Positions 16,278 to 24,116 of a stretch of 64,000 nucleotides of DNA are shown piece by piece. The stretch spans positions 173,829 to 237,828 of the forward strand of contig NZ_JABZFL010000096.1 of the NCBI RefSeq assembly GCF_014237455.1, read 5' to 3'. The stretch is from Desulfobacula sp. (GTDB lineage: Bacteria > Desulfobacterota > Desulfobacteria > Desulfobacterales > Desulfobacteraceae). The notes below the pieces were generated by a model. That model saw only the letters and a program-made list of their open reading frames with translations. It had not been told where the DNA came from and ran no database searches. A program made the translations under genes and the position numbers. Position 1 is the stretch's first letter. Each line of letters starts with the position of its first letter.

Positions 16278-17615
16278 TTAGTCACTACGCCTTTCTTCGG
16301 GAATAAAATCGATGGGAACTATAACATTTTTGTTCGCCTCTAAATATTCCTTTTTTACATCTTTTTTAAGCAAAAACAGGTCCTTATTGCCATGACACCC
16401 ATTGCATGTTTTGTTCTGGGGGGTTTGTCGCCTGATATTATGTGGTGTGGTAAGCTTCCAAGTGGGCAGCCTGTCAAAGTTGCTTAGGCCGTTTTTTGCA
16501 TATAACTTAAACGAGTTCTGATCTACCGGGATATGACGTACTGTGACAAACTTTTCAGGCTTGGACATCAATGGGTTCAGGCCAATTTTAAACTGCATGT
16601 CAGCTTCCTGAGTTTTAAAGAATTTAAAACCCTGCTTATCTTTTCCAAAATGACAGCCATAGCAGTTTTTATAAGGTTGGGAATGGCAGACATTACAGCT
16701 CACCTGATCTTTGTGGACCCAATGATTTTTAGCATTTTCAGCTTGTACGTCATAGATCGCTTCATGGCAATCCAAACATTTAGGGCCGTTTTCCATCTGA
16801 TAACGGTTAGCATAATCATTGCCGTCACCATGCATTTCATCTGCCGTGTGACACTTATTGCATTTAAAATATTTTTCTTTATGGATATCTGGTTTAAAAC
16901 CTTTATTTTCTCCTAAATATTCTTTGCCAATTCGACTGCCGTGACAGGCAGTGCAAACCTGTTGCATTGGTGGCCTTTTCTGGAACAGATGCCCGTCCAG
17001 CAATCCTCCTTCCACCGATTCAGGGCGGCTGATATGGCACTGGCCGCAACTGCTGTGACAGGAAAGACAATGGCCCTCTCTGGCCGCATCTACTTTTTTA
17101 TGCACAGACTTATCCTGATTAGCCCTTATGTCGATCATCTTTTTTATAGGTGATAAGCTTACGTGAAGGCTGGTCTTATAATTTTCTGCAATACTTTCAT
17201 GGCATATCCCGCAAGATTCGGAAGCATCAGGATAGCTAGGATCCTTTACAACACCTTTATGGGCTTTTTTCCAGTCAGGTTCGTTTGGGTCACCTCCATG
17301 ACATTCATCACATCCGATTTCACCATGATTTTCATCTTCGGCTATTTCGCTGTCAACAAAAATCTTTTCATGCGGAGCCAACGGCTCCACAGCTCCACCT
17401 CAGCCCTCTCCCTCTGTTTCGGCTGAGCCCCCTGGTTTGTCTTTGTTTGCTTTAGCAATCTCTCTTGTAATTTTTATCAGCTTCCGTGCGTTTGTATGGC
17501 AGGTAAAACAATGATTCTCCTTCTCGGCGGATCGAGCCACAGGGCTGTTATAGAACGAAAAAAAGGAAACGGTAAAAACCAACACAAAACAAATTACAAC
17601 TTTCATAAGTCTCAT
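16278..17615 (-). CDS. Eleven-heme periplasmic cytochrome c with in-frame UGA (candidate selenoprotein)
   Basis: Read through a single in-frame TGA at 17402-17400, the frame gives 445 residues. An N-terminal signal peptide (VICFVLVFTVSFFSF, ending VARSA) and heme motif CFTCH precede the UGA at residue 72. Ten further CxxCH motifs follow it: CDECH, CGICH, CLSCH, CGQCH, CTACH, CNKCH, CLDCH, CNVCH, CYGCH and CNGCH. The downstream part alone (possible GTG at 17390) has no signal peptide and so could not receive hemes in the periplasm; the upstream part alone is a one-heme stub. The reading frame never shifts. Selenocysteine insertion, ordinary readthrough or a recent nonsense mutation are the options; the hairpin after the UGA favours the first. 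Confidence 0.85.
17371..17402 (-). promoter_or_regulatory. UGA codon plus candidate bacterial SECIS hairpin
   Basis: After the TGA (17402-17400) come eight nucleotides, then TGTGGAGCC (17391-17383), a GTT loop and GGCTCCGCA (17379-17371). This makes a 9-bp stem with one G-U pair. The apical loop is 3 nt, starts with G, and lies 17 nt from the UGA. These values satisfy the general bacterial SECIS rules (short loop, G among its first two bases, 16-37 nt spacing). It is a sequence-based candidate only. Confidence 0.5.
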
Positions 17616-17715
17616 TGCCTTACCCCTTATTTTTCATATTTGTAGAACCTCTGCATTCAGTCAATGTCAATTCATCAATATAGATTAAGCTAAGAATGCT
17701 TATTTATAAAAAAAT

Positions 17716-17731
17716 AGCAATATCTGCGCCA
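17716..17731 (-). promoter_or_regulatory. Sigma-54 promoter for the cytochrome-rhodanese operon
   Basis: The minus strand reads TGGCGCAGATATTGCT, matching the -24 GG / -12 GC consensus (TGGCACG-N4-TTGC) with exact spacing. Transcription would start near 17705, about 90 nt before the cytochrome start at 17615. The divergent gene encodes a sigma-54 enhancer-binding protein. Confidence 0.8.
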
Positions 17732-17762
17732 AAACTATATTTAATATTCTCAACAGATGTAA

Positions 17763-17774
17763 CTGTTTGAACAG
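17763..17774. promoter_or_regulatory. Short palindrome, candidate activator site
   Basis: CTGTT-TG-AACAG lies about 60 nt upstream of the start point predicted for the sigma-54 promoter. It shares the GAACA/TGTTC element with the wider inverted pair at 17832-17878. It could be an enhancer half of the divergent regulator; this is inferred from position and symmetry only. Confidence 0.35.
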
Positions 17775-17831
17775 CCAATAGATAATTGCAATTATAAAGG
17801 GTTTGAAATATGGGTATGTACACATAATCAG

Positions 17832-17878
17832 GGAACAATATGCATCCTTTGCTAAAAATAATGGGGGCAATATGTTCC
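17832..17878. promoter_or_regulatory. Inverted GGAACA...TGTTCC pair, candidate upstream activating sequence
   Basis: GGAACA (17832-17837) and TGTTCC (17873-17878) face each other, each followed internally by an AATATG/CAATAT-like stretch. They sit 100-150 nt upstream of the sigma-54 promoter, the normal distance for enhancer sites. The remainder of the 394-nt intergenic region is AT-rich without other clear signals. Confidence 0.4.
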
Positions 17879-18009
17879 TGGTAGAAAATAAAACTTAAGA
17901 CAGCAACGCATAGCTTAATTCAGAACAACCTGTATAGATGATTGACATTATTGTTAATAAAATATTAAATTAAAATTGTTTTTAATAACCTTTTAATATA
18001 ATTTTTTAA

Positions 18010-19350
18010 ATGAAACTATTTAAAGAACAAATTCAAGAACATTATCAAATTATTCTGGACAGTATTGCGGATGGGGTTTTTACTGTTAATTTAGATTTGC
18101 GCATTACGTCATTTAACAAAGGGTCAGAGGAAATCACAGGGATACCGAGGGAAGAGGCAATCGGACGTCCGTGCTTTGAGGTTCTAAAAGCCAGTGTATG
18201 CAAAACGCAATGTCTTATCCAGAAGACCATCAAAAGAAAAAAACCTATTATAAACAGGCCCGTCTATATTCTTCGTGCTGACAAGAAACGTATTCTCATC
18301 AGTGTAACAACAGCTCTGTTGAAAGATTCACAAGGCAAAATTATCGGAGGAGTTGAGACTTTCAAAGATCTGACAGCAGTCAACAACCTCAGGAAAGCGC
18401 TTCGCAAACAGCACTCTTTTGATGATATCATAAGTAAAAGTGAAAAAATGCTCAAACTCTTTTCGATTCTACCACAAATAGCCGAAAGTAGCAGTACTGT
18501 ATTGATTACAGGAGCAAGCGGTACAGGAAAAGAGCTTTTTGCCAGGGCAATTCATAATAATAGTCTCAAAAAAAAAGGGCCTTTTATAGCAATTAATTGT
18601 GGTGCATTGCCCGACACCCTTTGTGAAGCAGAGCTCTTCGGATACAAGGCTGGAGCCTTTACTGATGCTAAAAAAGACAAACCCGGGCGATTCGCTTTGG
18701 CTCAGGATGGAACAATTTTTTTAGATGAAATCGGAGACATTTCAAAGGCCGTGCAGATACGCCTTCTCCGTGTTCTGGAGAATAAGGTCTATGAACCTTT
18801 AGGGTCCACCAAAACGATCAAAACAAATGCCAGAGTGATTACTGCAACTCATCAAAACCTGGAAAAACTGCTTAAGAAAGGAAAATTCAGAGAAGACCTG
18901 TACTTTCGCATTGATATCATAAAGTTGTCACTACCACCTCTTTTAGATAGAAAAGAAGATATTCCCCTTCTGGTGGATCATTTTATAGACCGGTTTAACC
19001 ATTTAACAGGAAAAAAAATCGTAGGCTTATCCCAAAATGCTTTAGCAGCCCTGATGCTCTATGATTGGCCGGGAAATGTACGCGAACTTGAAAATGCTAT
19101 AGAACACGCCTTTGTACTTTGCAGAAATGATCTGATTCGCCTGCACAGTTTACCTGACCGTATTGTACCAAAAAATGATGACATGCTTATCTCAAAGGGA
19201 TTGAGCCTTAGAGAAATTGAAAAATACTCCATCCAGCAGGCTCTTCAAAGAAACCAATGGAAAAGAATGGCAACGGCTCGTGAACTTGGTATCGATAAAA
19301 ACACCTTGCGCCGTAAGATCAACCGGCTTGGGATTTCTGTGCTCCGTTAG
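18010..19350 (+). CDS. Sigma-54-dependent activator: PAS, AAA+ and Fis-type HTH
   Basis: The 446-residue regulator has an N-terminal PAS domain (QIILDSIADGVFTVNLDLRI, GIPREEAIGRPCFEVL). The AAA+ domain shows Walker A GASGTGKELFARA, the sigma-54 contact loop as GAFTDA, Walker B FLDEIGD and the R-finger region. The C-terminal Fis-type helix-turn-helix is MATARELGIDKNTLRRKINRLG. No receiver domain is present, so it senses its signal through PAS rather than phosphorylation; the PAS has Cys at CFEVLKASVCKTQC. It is divergent from, and presumably activates, the sigma-54 promoter of the cytochrome operon. Confidence 0.94.
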   Translation: MKLFKEQIQEHYQIILDSIADGVFTVNLDLRITSFNKGSEEITGIPREEAIGRPCFEVLKASVCKTQCLIQKTIKRKKPIINRPVYILRADKKRILISVTTALLKDSQGKIIGGVETFKDLTAVNNLRKALRKQHSFDDIISKSEKMLKLFSILPQIAESSSTVLITGASGTGKELFARAIHNNSLKKKGPFIAINCGALPDTLCEAELFGYKAGAFTDAKKDKPGRFALAQDGTIFLDEIGDISKAVQIRLLRVLENKVYEPLGSTKTIKTNARVITATHQNLEKLLKKGKFREDLYFRIDIIKLSLPPLLDRKEDIPLLVDHFIDRFNHLTGKKIVGLSQNALAALMLYDWPGNVRELENAIEHAFVLCRNDLIRLHSLPDRIVPKNDDMLISKGLSLREIEKYSIQQALQRNQWKRMATARELGIDKNTLRRKINRLGISVLR

Positions 19351-19402
19351 CTTTTTGCAACAGCAATAATTTTTCTGTTCAGGCCGGGCTAAAGCAAAAT
19401 TG

Positions 19403-20221
19403 TTAAACAATCCCTTTGGGCATGGAGGGTATTTTTTCCCCGGCAAGCACATAGCCTCCGTCAAGTCTTAAAACACTTCCCGTCATGTAGGATGCATCTT
19501 TAATAATATATAGACTGGCTTTAACCACATCCTCTATGGTTCCTGTTCGATTCAACAGAGTGTGATCGAGCAAAGACTGCTTTTCATTTTCCGTAAGAAC
19601 TTGACTCCACCCCCGTGTACCTCCGGCATGCCGGGTATCAAAAATTCCCAGCATAATTTCATTGACCCGGATATGGGGTGCGCCCAGGCGGGCCCAGGTT
19701 TCTGTGAGACTTGAAATACCCCGATTGGCAGCGGCATATCCGTCATTAAAGATGAGTGCGGCAGGGCCTGATCGCCCGACAATACCTGCGATGGAAGATA
19801 TATTGATAACCACAGCCTCCTTGGCTTTTTTCAGCAGGGGAAAGACAGAAGTAAACACCCACCGCTTAGCCTTAAGAGTGGTTTCAATTTCAAGATCCCA
19901 TTGATCTTCAACATATTCACCATGAACCGTGGGCCAACCGCCACGCTCAATATTGTTAATCAAGATATCCAGACGGCCGTATTTTTCTTCAATGCGTGAA
20001 GCAAGCATTTCAATATCTTTAATACTACGCAAATTTGCTGTAATGATCAGGTGCTCGGCTTTAGATGCTGAAAAATCTTTTTCCATACTATCAAAAGAGT
20101 CTTCCCAATCATGGCGGGTTACTATAAGTTTTGCGCCCTCATTGGCCAGAGCAAGGCCGATTCCTTTTCCAATACCTTTCACTGCCCCTAGAACCAAGGC
20201 TACTTTTCCTTTGATCTGCAT
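19403..20221 (-). CDS. Short-chain dehydrogenase/reductase (SDR)
   Basis: The 272-residue protein is a classical SDR with nucleotide loop GAVKGIGKGIG, INNIERGGW at the NNAG position, Ser in VVINISSIAGIVG and YAAANRGISS where YxxxK is expected. The usual Tyr-x3-Lys reads Tyr-x3-Arg (YAAANR), an unusual change of the catalytic Lys. It ends GSVLRLDGGYVLAGEKIPSMPKG. It is followed upstream in the same direction by a Cys-cluster protein 5 nt away. Substrate is unknown. A decayed copy of its 3' end lies at 15404-15560. Confidence 0.88.
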   Translation of the reverse strand: MQIKGKVALVLGAVKGIGKGIGLALANEGAKLIVTRHDWEDSFDSMEKDFSASKAEHLIITANLRSIKDIEMLASRIEEKYGRLDILINNIERGGWPTVHGEYVEDQWDLEIETTLKAKRWVFTSVFPLLKKAKEAVVINISSIAGIVGRSGPAALIFNDGYAAANRGISSLTETWARLGAPHIRVNEIMLGIFDTRHAGGTRGWSQVLTENEKQSLLDHTLLNRTGTIEDVVKASLYIIKDASYMTGSVLRLDGGYVLAGEKIPSMPKGIV

Positions 20222-20226
20222 AGAAT

Positions 20227-20970
20227 TTATCCTCCAAATGTCATCTTTATGCCGAACAGCATAAATTTCACCCAGTCAATGCCAAGGTTCAACAACACTT
20301 CATCATCTGTTTTGATTTTCTTTAAGAGGTCTTTCGGAAAATGGAATTCATTTAAAAGGTCTTTTTCAACAATCTGTTCCCGGAACTCATCCAGATCATA
20401 TAAGGCCAGGTAAAATTTATCAGCCCCCGCCCCTTCAAGCTTGCCGGGCAGAATCTGGTTTTTAAGGCTGATCAATTCCATGAGCTTGTCATTCTCTTCA
20501 TTATATTTACCCACATCCTGGCCTTTAAGCCATTCTTTAACCGTCTGCCCGGTCTTTTTGCCGAACCCTTTACAATGCGGTTCTTCAATCAGGGCAAAGT
20601 ATTGGCTAATCTCCCCTGTCTCCCTTGATCGGGCAATGGCCCTGGCCAGAGGATACATCCGGCAGGAACCGGGCCTGTCATCATAGACAGAACATCCTTT
20701 AGAAATAACAAAAGGGCATTCATATCCCGTAGCCGGGTTGGGTTTAAATTCGATGACTGGCAAACCGGAACCCGGTCCGTAATGCAGAGAAGTATAAGTT
20801 TTTAAAAAAACCTGTGAGGATATCCCAAGATTATTTTTCAATCGCAAAACATCATAGGGTGTCAGTGCCTGATTCAGGTCACGGCAACAGTCATTAAAAC
20901 ATTCATTTTGAGAATTGCAATTAAAATTCATCAAATTTTCTAAACTGATCGGCATCATATCTTCTGTCAT
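20227..20970 (-). CDS. YkgJ-type cysteine-cluster protein
   Basis: The 247-residue protein has CNSQNECFNDCC at residues ~20-31, then YECPFVISKGCSVYDDRPGSCRMYPLARA and HCKGFGKK, the conserved Cys spacing of the YkgJ/UPF0153 family. The C-terminal half (DKLMELISLKNQ onward) is helical and unrecognised. A GTG nine codons upstream is possible, but ATG 20970 has AAAGGA 7 nt before it and is preferred. It ends 5 nt before the SDR, so the two are co-transcribed. The bound metal and function are not established. Confidence 0.8.
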   Translation of the reverse strand: MTEDMMPISLENLMNFNCNSQNECFNDCCRDLNQALTPYDVLRLKNNLGISSQVFLKTYTSLHYGPGSGLPVIEFKPNPATGYECPFVISKGCSVYDDRPGSCRMYPLARAIARSRETGEISQYFALIEEPHCKGFGKKTGQTVKEWLKGQDVGKYNEENDKLMELISLKNQILPGKLEGAGADKFYLALYDLDEFREQIVEKDLLNEFHFPKDLLKKIKTDDEVLLNLGIDWVKFMLFGIKMTFGG

Positions 20971-21169
20971 TTGTTTTCCTTTTGTCTGTTTGAACACTAA
21001 TTTTTATTTTCTCTAGATTATCAGTAATTTTTTTAGATTTCCAGTCTCTTTTTACTTTGAGATATGCACTATATATTGTACTTTATCCTATTGATATTCT
21101 ATACATATTGTTATTTGTCCGAATGGCACAAACAATTGAAAAACAAGGCCAATCTTTTTTGAAAAATTC

Positions 21170-21198
21170 TTGACAAAAAGAGTTAGAGAGTGCTATTC
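21170..21198 (+). promoter_or_regulatory. Probable promoter of aprBA
   Basis: A perfect TTGACA (21170-21175) is followed after 17 nt by CTATTC (21193-21198), a weak -10. It lies in the 404-nt gap before aprB, leaving a leader of about 170 nt. Confidence 0.55.
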
Positions 21199-21232
21199 CG
21201 ATAACATTTGTGTGGCGATTGAATTGATATTG

Positions 21233-21339
21233 GGCTTTAATTTTTTGATCTTAAAGCCGACTTAAGAATTACCAGGCTGAACAGTAACGGTTATAGCCTG
21301 TTTGTTGAAATAAAAAATAGTAGCACAACGGTATTGTGC
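21233..21339 (+). promoter_or_regulatory. Three consecutive hairpins in the aprBA leader
   Basis: GGCTTTAA/TTAAAGCC (21233-21258, perfect 8 bp), CAGGCT/AGCCTG (21273-21300, with inner TAAC/GTTA) and GCACAA/TTGTGC (21323-21339) are spaced evenly between the promoter and the aprB ribosome site. None is followed by a T tract, so they are not terminators. They may stabilise a very abundant mRNA or act in translational control. Confidence 0.45.
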
Positions 21340-21374
21340 GTTTTTGATTAACTTAAATTATGGAGGTATTTTAA

Positions 21375-21812
21375 ATGCCATCTTTTGTAATTGCAGAAAA
21401 ATGTGACGGCTGCAAAGGTGGGGACAAGACAGCATGTATGTACATCTGTCCCAATGACCTGATGGTTCTTGAACCAAATGAAATGAAAGCATACAACCAG
21501 GAACCAGATCAGTGCTGGGAATGCTTTTCATGCGTAAAGATCTGTCCTACTCAGGCCATTGAGGTCAGAGGTTATTCTGACTTTGTACCCATGGGAGGCT
21601 CTACTGTTCCTATGATGGGTACTGAGGATGTTATGTGGACATGCAAGTTTAGAAACGGTGTTATTAAACGCTTCAAGTTCCCCATCAGAACGACTCCTGA
21701 AGGCGAGGCTAATGCATATCTTGACCTTAAAGGTAAAGATCTTGACAGTGGACTGCTTTCTACCCAGGAAGCAGATGGTTATGTACTTGCAGCTCCAACC
21801 GAGCTTGTATAA
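21375..21812 (+). CDS. aprB: Adenylylsulfate reductase, beta (iron-sulfur) subunit
   Basis: The 145-residue protein has the AprB start PSFVIAEKCDGCKGGDKTACMYICPNDL and CWECFSCVKICPTQAIEVRGYSDF, the Cys ligands of two 4Fe-4S clusters. The C-terminal tail (GGSTVPMMGTEDVMWTCKFRNG onward) wraps around AprA. It passes electrons from the Qmo complex to the FAD in AprA for reduction of APS to sulfite and AMP in the cytoplasm. GGAGG lies before the ATG. Length and motifs are standard. Confidence 0.98.
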   Translation: MPSFVIAEKCDGCKGGDKTACMYICPNDLMVLEPNEMKAYNQEPDQCWECFSCVKICPTQAIEVRGYSDFVPMGGSTVPMMGTEDVMWTCKFRNGVIKRFKFPIRTTPEGEANAYLDLKGKDLDSGLLSTQEADGYVLAAPTELV

Positions 21813-21866
21813 CCAGACTGTCAACTATTTAATTTGATACTTTATTTATAATTTTGGAGGTATATA

Positions 21867-23840
21867 ATGGCATTACCTAACAAACCTACTGGAGAACTTA
21901 AAGCAATAAGAGATCCAGAGGTTGATAAAAGAGACGTTGATATTCTGATCGTTGGTGGCGGTATGGCTGCCTGCGGAACAGCATTTGAAGTTAAAAAATG
22001 GGCAAGCGACGACACAAAAATTCTTCTTTGTGATAAAGCAGCTCTTGAAAGATCCGGCGCAGTAGCCCAGGGTCTTTCAGCGATTAACACTTATATTGGT
22101 GACAACAGCCCTGAAGATTATGTCCGAATGGTCAGAAATGACCTTATGGGTATTGTACGTGAAGACTTGATCTTTGATCTTGGACGTCATGTTGATGATT
22201 CTGTTCATCTTTTTGAAGAGTGGGGACTCCCCATGTGGAAAAAGACTGATGACGGAAAAAACCTTGACGGGAAAAAAGGTATGAAAGCCGGCACACTTAA
22301 GGGTGGAGCCACTCCAGTCCGTACGGGTAAATGGCAAATCATGATCAATGGTGAATCTTACAAAAGAATTGTTGCTGAAGCCGGAAAACTCGCCCTTGGC
22401 GAAGACAATATCATTGAAAGATGTTTCATTGTTGAACTTCTCAACGATGAAAATGATCCGACTAAAATAGCCGGCGCAGTTGGTTTTTCCGTACGTGAAA
22501 ACATAGTTTATATCATCAAGGCAAAAACAATGATGGTTGCCTGCGGTGGCGCAGTTAATGTTTACCAGCCCCGTTCAGTTGGTGAGGGTAAAGGTCGTGC
22601 ATGGTATCCCGTATGGAATGCAGGTTCCACTTACACAATGGCTGTCAGAGCAGGTGCTGAACTTTCCATGATGGAAAACCGTTTCACCCCGGCTCGTTTT
22701 AAAGATGGTTATGGACCTGTTGGCGCGTGGTTTCTTCTTTTTAAAGCACAGACTGTTAATGGTCTTGGTGAAGCCTTTGCAGGTTCTGACGATGCAAAAG
22801 CAGAGCTTGAAAAATATGCGCCTTATGGAACTGCTGCGGTTACGCCGACCTGCCTGAGAAACCATCTCATGATGAAAGAGTACAAGGAAGGCCGTGGTCC
22901 CATCATCATGAAAACTACTGATGCTCTTGCCAAATTGGGTGAAACCATGAGTAAAAAAGAGCTCAAACATCTTGAGTCTGAAGCCTGGGAAGATTTCCTT
23001 GATATGTCCGTTGGTCAGGCCGGTCTCTGGTGCGCAACCAATACTGAGCCTGAGAAAAAAGATTCAGAAGTCATGCCCACCGAACCGTACCTCTTAGGTT
23101 CTCATTCAGGCTGCTGCGGCATCTGGTGTTCAGGTCCTGACGAAGACTGGGTTCCTGCTGATTACAAATGGGGTGTTGGAGATAAAGTCTACAATCGTAT
23201 GACTACTGTCAAAGGTCTGTTCACTTCTGGTGACGGCGTTGGCTGTTCCGGTCATAAATTCTCCTCCGGTTCCCATGCTGAAGGCCGTATTTGTGCAAAA
23301 GAAATGGTCAAATACATCAGAGACAATCCCGGAGACGTAAGTTTCAAAGAGACTGACGAAGAGCTGGTTGACTTGGTTTACAGACCTGTCAGAACTTATC
23401 TTGACAATTGTGAATATACAACAGATGAAACCATTAACCCCAACTATTGCAAACCTGCCGGCATGGCACTTCGTCTCATGAAGATGACCAATGAGTACGG
23501 TGGCGGAACAGCTACTTACTACATGACGTCCGGTAAATCCCTTGAAATCCTCATGGATCTGTTTGAAATGTTCCGTGAAGATCTTGAAAATATTGCTGCA
23601 GGTGACCTGCATGAGCTGATGAGAGCATGGGAAATTACCCATCGTCTCTACACAGTTGAGGCTCATACCCGTCACATCCAGTTCCGTGAAGAATCAAGAT
23701 ACCCTGGTTTCTATTACAGAGGTGACTTCATGGGACAGAATGATGAAGAATGGTTCTGCTTTACAAACTCAACATACAACAAAGAAACAAATGAGTGGAG
23801 TTTGAAAAAAGTACCTTATATTAAGATCATCGCTGACTAG
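21867..23840 (+). CDS. aprA: Adenylylsulfate reductase, alpha (FAD) subunit
   Basis: The 657-residue flavoprotein shows the FAD-binding VDILIVGGGMAACGTAFEV, AQGLSAINTYIG, MVACGGAVNVYQPRS and SGDGVGCSGHKFSSGSHAEG regions of AprA in the fumarate-reductase superfamily. It catalyses APS + 2 e- to sulfite + AMP, the committed step of dissimilatory sulfate reduction. GGAGG is 7 nt upstream of the ATG. It follows aprB by 54 nt in the usual B-A order and is closed by a strong terminator. Codon usage is regular, as for a highly expressed gene. Confidence 0.98.
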   Translation: MALPNKPTGELKAIRDPEVDKRDVDILIVGGGMAACGTAFEVKKWASDDTKILLCDKAALERSGAVAQGLSAINTYIGDNSPEDYVRMVRNDLMGIVREDLIFDLGRHVDDSVHLFEEWGLPMWKKTDDGKNLDGKKGMKAGTLKGGATPVRTGKWQIMINGESYKRIVAEAGKLALGEDNIIERCFIVELLNDENDPTKIAGAVGFSVRENIVYIIKAKTMMVACGGAVNVYQPRSVGEGKGRAWYPVWNAGSTYTMAVRAGAELSMMENRFTPARFKDGYGPVGAWFLLFKAQTVNGLGEAFAGSDDAKAELEKYAPYGTAAVTPTCLRNHLMMKEYKEGRGPIIMKTTDALAKLGETMSKKELKHLESEAWEDFLDMSVGQAGLWCATNTEPEKKDSEVMPTEPYLLGSHSGCCGIWCSGPDEDWVPADYKWGVGDKVYNRMTTVKGLFTSGDGVGCSGHKFSSGSHAEGRICAKEMVKYIRDNPGDVSFKETDEELVDLVYRPVRTYLDNCEYTTDETINPNYCKPAGMALRLMKMTNEYGGGTATYYMTSGKSLEILMDLFEMFREDLENIAAGDLHELMRAWEITHRLYTVEAHTRHIQFREESRYPGFYYRGDFMGQNDEEWFCFTNSTYNKETNEWSLKKVPYIKIIAD

Positions 23841-23878
23841 TGCTGAAGATAGATCTTAACGTACGTTCTTAGTATAAT

Positions 23879-23919
23879 AACCTCCAGGTGCTGGTTCGCT
23901 AGTGCCTGGGGGTTTTTTT
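23879..23919 (+). terminator. Intrinsic terminator after aprBA
   Basis: AACCTCCAGG (23879-23888) pairs with CCTGGGGGTT (23905-23914), 10 bp with one G-U, followed by seven T. It separates aprBA from qmoABC, which must then have its own promoter in the AT-rich 24.0-24.1 kb gap; I do not see a clear -35/-10 there. Confidence 0.85.
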
Positions 23920-24116
23920 AAAATTACGAAGGTTTTGGTCTTCTTCCTGTCTCCTCTTTTGTAAGTGCAAAAATTTTAAGGATTTGTCTTTGCATCTATA
24001 AAATAGGAGAGAGGATGCCAAAAAGCTTTTTAACTCTTAAAATAAATGTGTTTAGATTTGGCATAAAAATAATAGTTAACCCAAAATAATATAACCCAAA
24101 TGCACGGAGGGACAGC

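Noticed and set aside
17388..17390. GTG start giving a separate ten-heme cytochrome
   Set aside because: It is in frame with the upstream signal-peptide gene and lacks its own export signal and a clear ribosome site; a periplasmic c-type cytochrome needs export before heme attachment.
23130..23675. 181-codon ORF opposite aprA
   Set aside because: It is antisense to a highly conserved gene and has no family features, as expected for codon-biased shadow frames.
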